Both the position numbers and the translations under genes were made by a program. Source: a bacterium (lineage in GTDB: Bacteria > Bacillota_I > Bacilli_A > RFN20 > DUOF01). Taken from it: 5,817 nucleotides of DNA. The notes below the pieces were generated by a model. That model was given only the letters and a program-made list of their open reading frames with translations. It was not told where the DNA came from and did no database searches. How positions within the stretch are numbered: position 1 is the first letter of the stretch; the number at the start of each line of letters is the position of its first letter. The DNA is taken from assembly GCA_012839015.1 (NCBI GenBank), contig DUOF01000125.1, forward strand, positions 1 to 5,817. The letters are read 5' to 3'. Shown in pieces: positions 5,033-5,817 of this stretch.

Positions 5033-5817
5033 TACTTGTTCCTCCTATTTTTAACTCTTTGATCTCATCTACAATTATTGAAGTATCTTCCCTTTTTTGT
5101 AATCTACCAACAACTATTAAATAATTACCCTTATTTAATAACAAGGAAGCATTTTCATAAACTCGAGGGAAGACTACTAGACTTATATCTCCACTCTCAT
5201 CCATTACATCTACTATTGCCATTAACTCATTTTTACGGGTTTTTATAATTTTAACCTTATTAACCATAACAACCGTTTTAACCCTTGCGTTATCGCTAAC
5301 TAGTTCACTAACTAGACGGTATCCCCTTTCATTTAACTTGTCACGTAGATTAATAAGAGGGAACCCGCTGATAAAGATGCCAAGTGCTTCTTTTTCTAAA
5401 ATTAACTTATCAGGGGCTTCTTTAACTACTTCTATCTTAGGTTTAGCAATAATATCAAAATCAAACTTCATTTGATTATCCTCTTCATAACTAATTAGTT
5501 TTAAATACTTCTCTAAATTATCATAGTTGTGTTTAAGGGTTGCCCGGTTATAATTAAATTCATCTAGGGCCCCTGCATCAATAAGGGTGAATGTTTGTAC
5601 TTTGGAAAGTTTATACTTACTCATCCTAATAAGAAAGTCTTCATAACTCTCAAATTTACCCTTACTGCCTTCCCTAACTATCTCCCTTACTAACAGCGAG
5701 TTAATTCCTTTTATATGAGCAAGAGAGTAGTAAATATTGTGTTTATCGACCGCCTTAAAAACTATATCACTATGATTTACACTTGGCAGTAATAAATTAA
5801 TATTATTAGATTTACAT
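5022..5817 (-). CDS. dnaE: DNA polymerase III alpha subunit, C-terminal part (5' end outside the window)
   Basis: DnaE is a replicative C-family DNA polymerase. About 264 C-terminal residues are visible. The frame is open through the right edge, so the ATG at 5624 is internal and not a start. From the edge inward, NLLLPSV (about 5799-5779) and LAHIKGINSLLV (about 5723-5688) form the conserved helix-hairpin-helix region. TFTLIDAGALDEFNYNRATL follows at about 5594-5535. The diagnostic LEKEALGIFISGFPL sits at about 5399-5355. The last 80 or so residues form an OB-fold, from VKTVVMVNKVKII to GRLQKRED. These match the DnaE-type alpha subunit; the exonuclease-containing PolC form cannot be checked for an inserted domain here but has a different C-terminal order. 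The gene ends with TAA at 5024-5022, overlapping the polA start by 11 bp and carrying the polA ribosome binding site. The catalytic palm lies outside the window. Confidence 0.95.
   Translation of the reverse strand, partial: CKSNNINLLLPSVNHSDIVFKAVDKHNIYYSLAHIKGINSLLVREIVREGSKGKFESYEDFLIRMSKYKLSKVQTFTLIDAGALDEFNYNRATLKHNYDNLEKYLKLISYEEDNQMKFDFDIIAKPKIEVVKEAPDKLILEKEALGIFISGFPLINLRDKLNERGYRLVSELVSDNARVKTVVMVNKVKIIKTRKNELMAIVDVMDESGDISLVVFPRVYENASLLLNKGNYLIVVGRLQKREDTSIIVDEIKELKIGGTSNEK
5041..5046 (-). promoter_or_regulatory. polA: polA ribosome binding site within dnaE
   Basis: A consensus AGGAGG on the minus strand lies 8 nt before the polA ATG and inside the last codons of dnaE. With the 11-bp gene overlap it implies that ribosomes finishing dnaE can reload on polA. 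No separate polA promoter is evident. Confidence 0.75.

Noticed and set aside
5022..5624. A free-standing 200-residue protein starting at the ATG at 5624
   Set aside because: The frame continues open to the window edge with conserved DnaE sequence upstream of this Met, so it is an internal methionine of dnaE.
1..5817. tRNA or rRNA genes, CRISPR arrays, insertion sequences, riboswitches
   Set aside because: Genes fill almost the whole window. The only gap over 100 bp (1791-1938) is explained by two promoters and short repeats, and I saw no such elements on either strand.

Overview
This is an AT-rich bacterial window with short intergenic gaps, AGGAGG-type ribosome binding sites and a type 2 (Gram-positive type) peptide deformylase. 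It fits a low-GC Firmicutes or Mollicutes-related lineage. The direct dnaE-polA order on one strand recalls Mollicutes and their relatives, but I cannot name the genus. All six visible stop codons are TAA or TAG, and the Trp codons I checked are TGG.

Layout. Left edge (1-127, minus): an N-terminally decapitated glycoside hydrolase family 13 gene of the oligo-1,6-glucosidase / trehalose-6-phosphate hydrolase type. Next to it (131-1167, plus) lies a HipA-like protein kinase gene split between two reading frames. The first piece is 131-310 and the kinase body is 355-1167. The two frames overlap at 274-307, and loss of a single base there would explain the break. A hairpin terminator (1188-1207) separates it from a convergent gene (1230-1790, minus) for a small membrane-anchored protein of unknown function. 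That gene is divergent from def (1939-2481, plus), and the 148-bp gap between them carries two back-to-back extended -10 promoters. def converges on polA (2474-5032, minus) with an 8-bp tail-to-tail overlap, and the terminator for def is written inside the last codons of polA. Right edge (5022-5817, minus): the C-terminal part of dnaE, the DNA polymerase III alpha subunit. Its end overlaps the polA start by 11 bp, so the two replication genes are probably translationally coupled.

How it works together. The right half is conserved housekeeping: a replication and repair operon (dnaE-polA) and N-terminal protein maturation (def). The left quarter is accessory and decaying: a broken sugar hydrolase abutting a frameshifted HipA-like kinase that has no visible HipB-type antitoxin. 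I see no clear novel multi-gene system. The most interesting points are the split HipA-like kinase and its junction with the GH13 remnant, the terminator hidden in polA codons, the tandem 10-bp repeat at the def promoter, and the unknown membrane protein.
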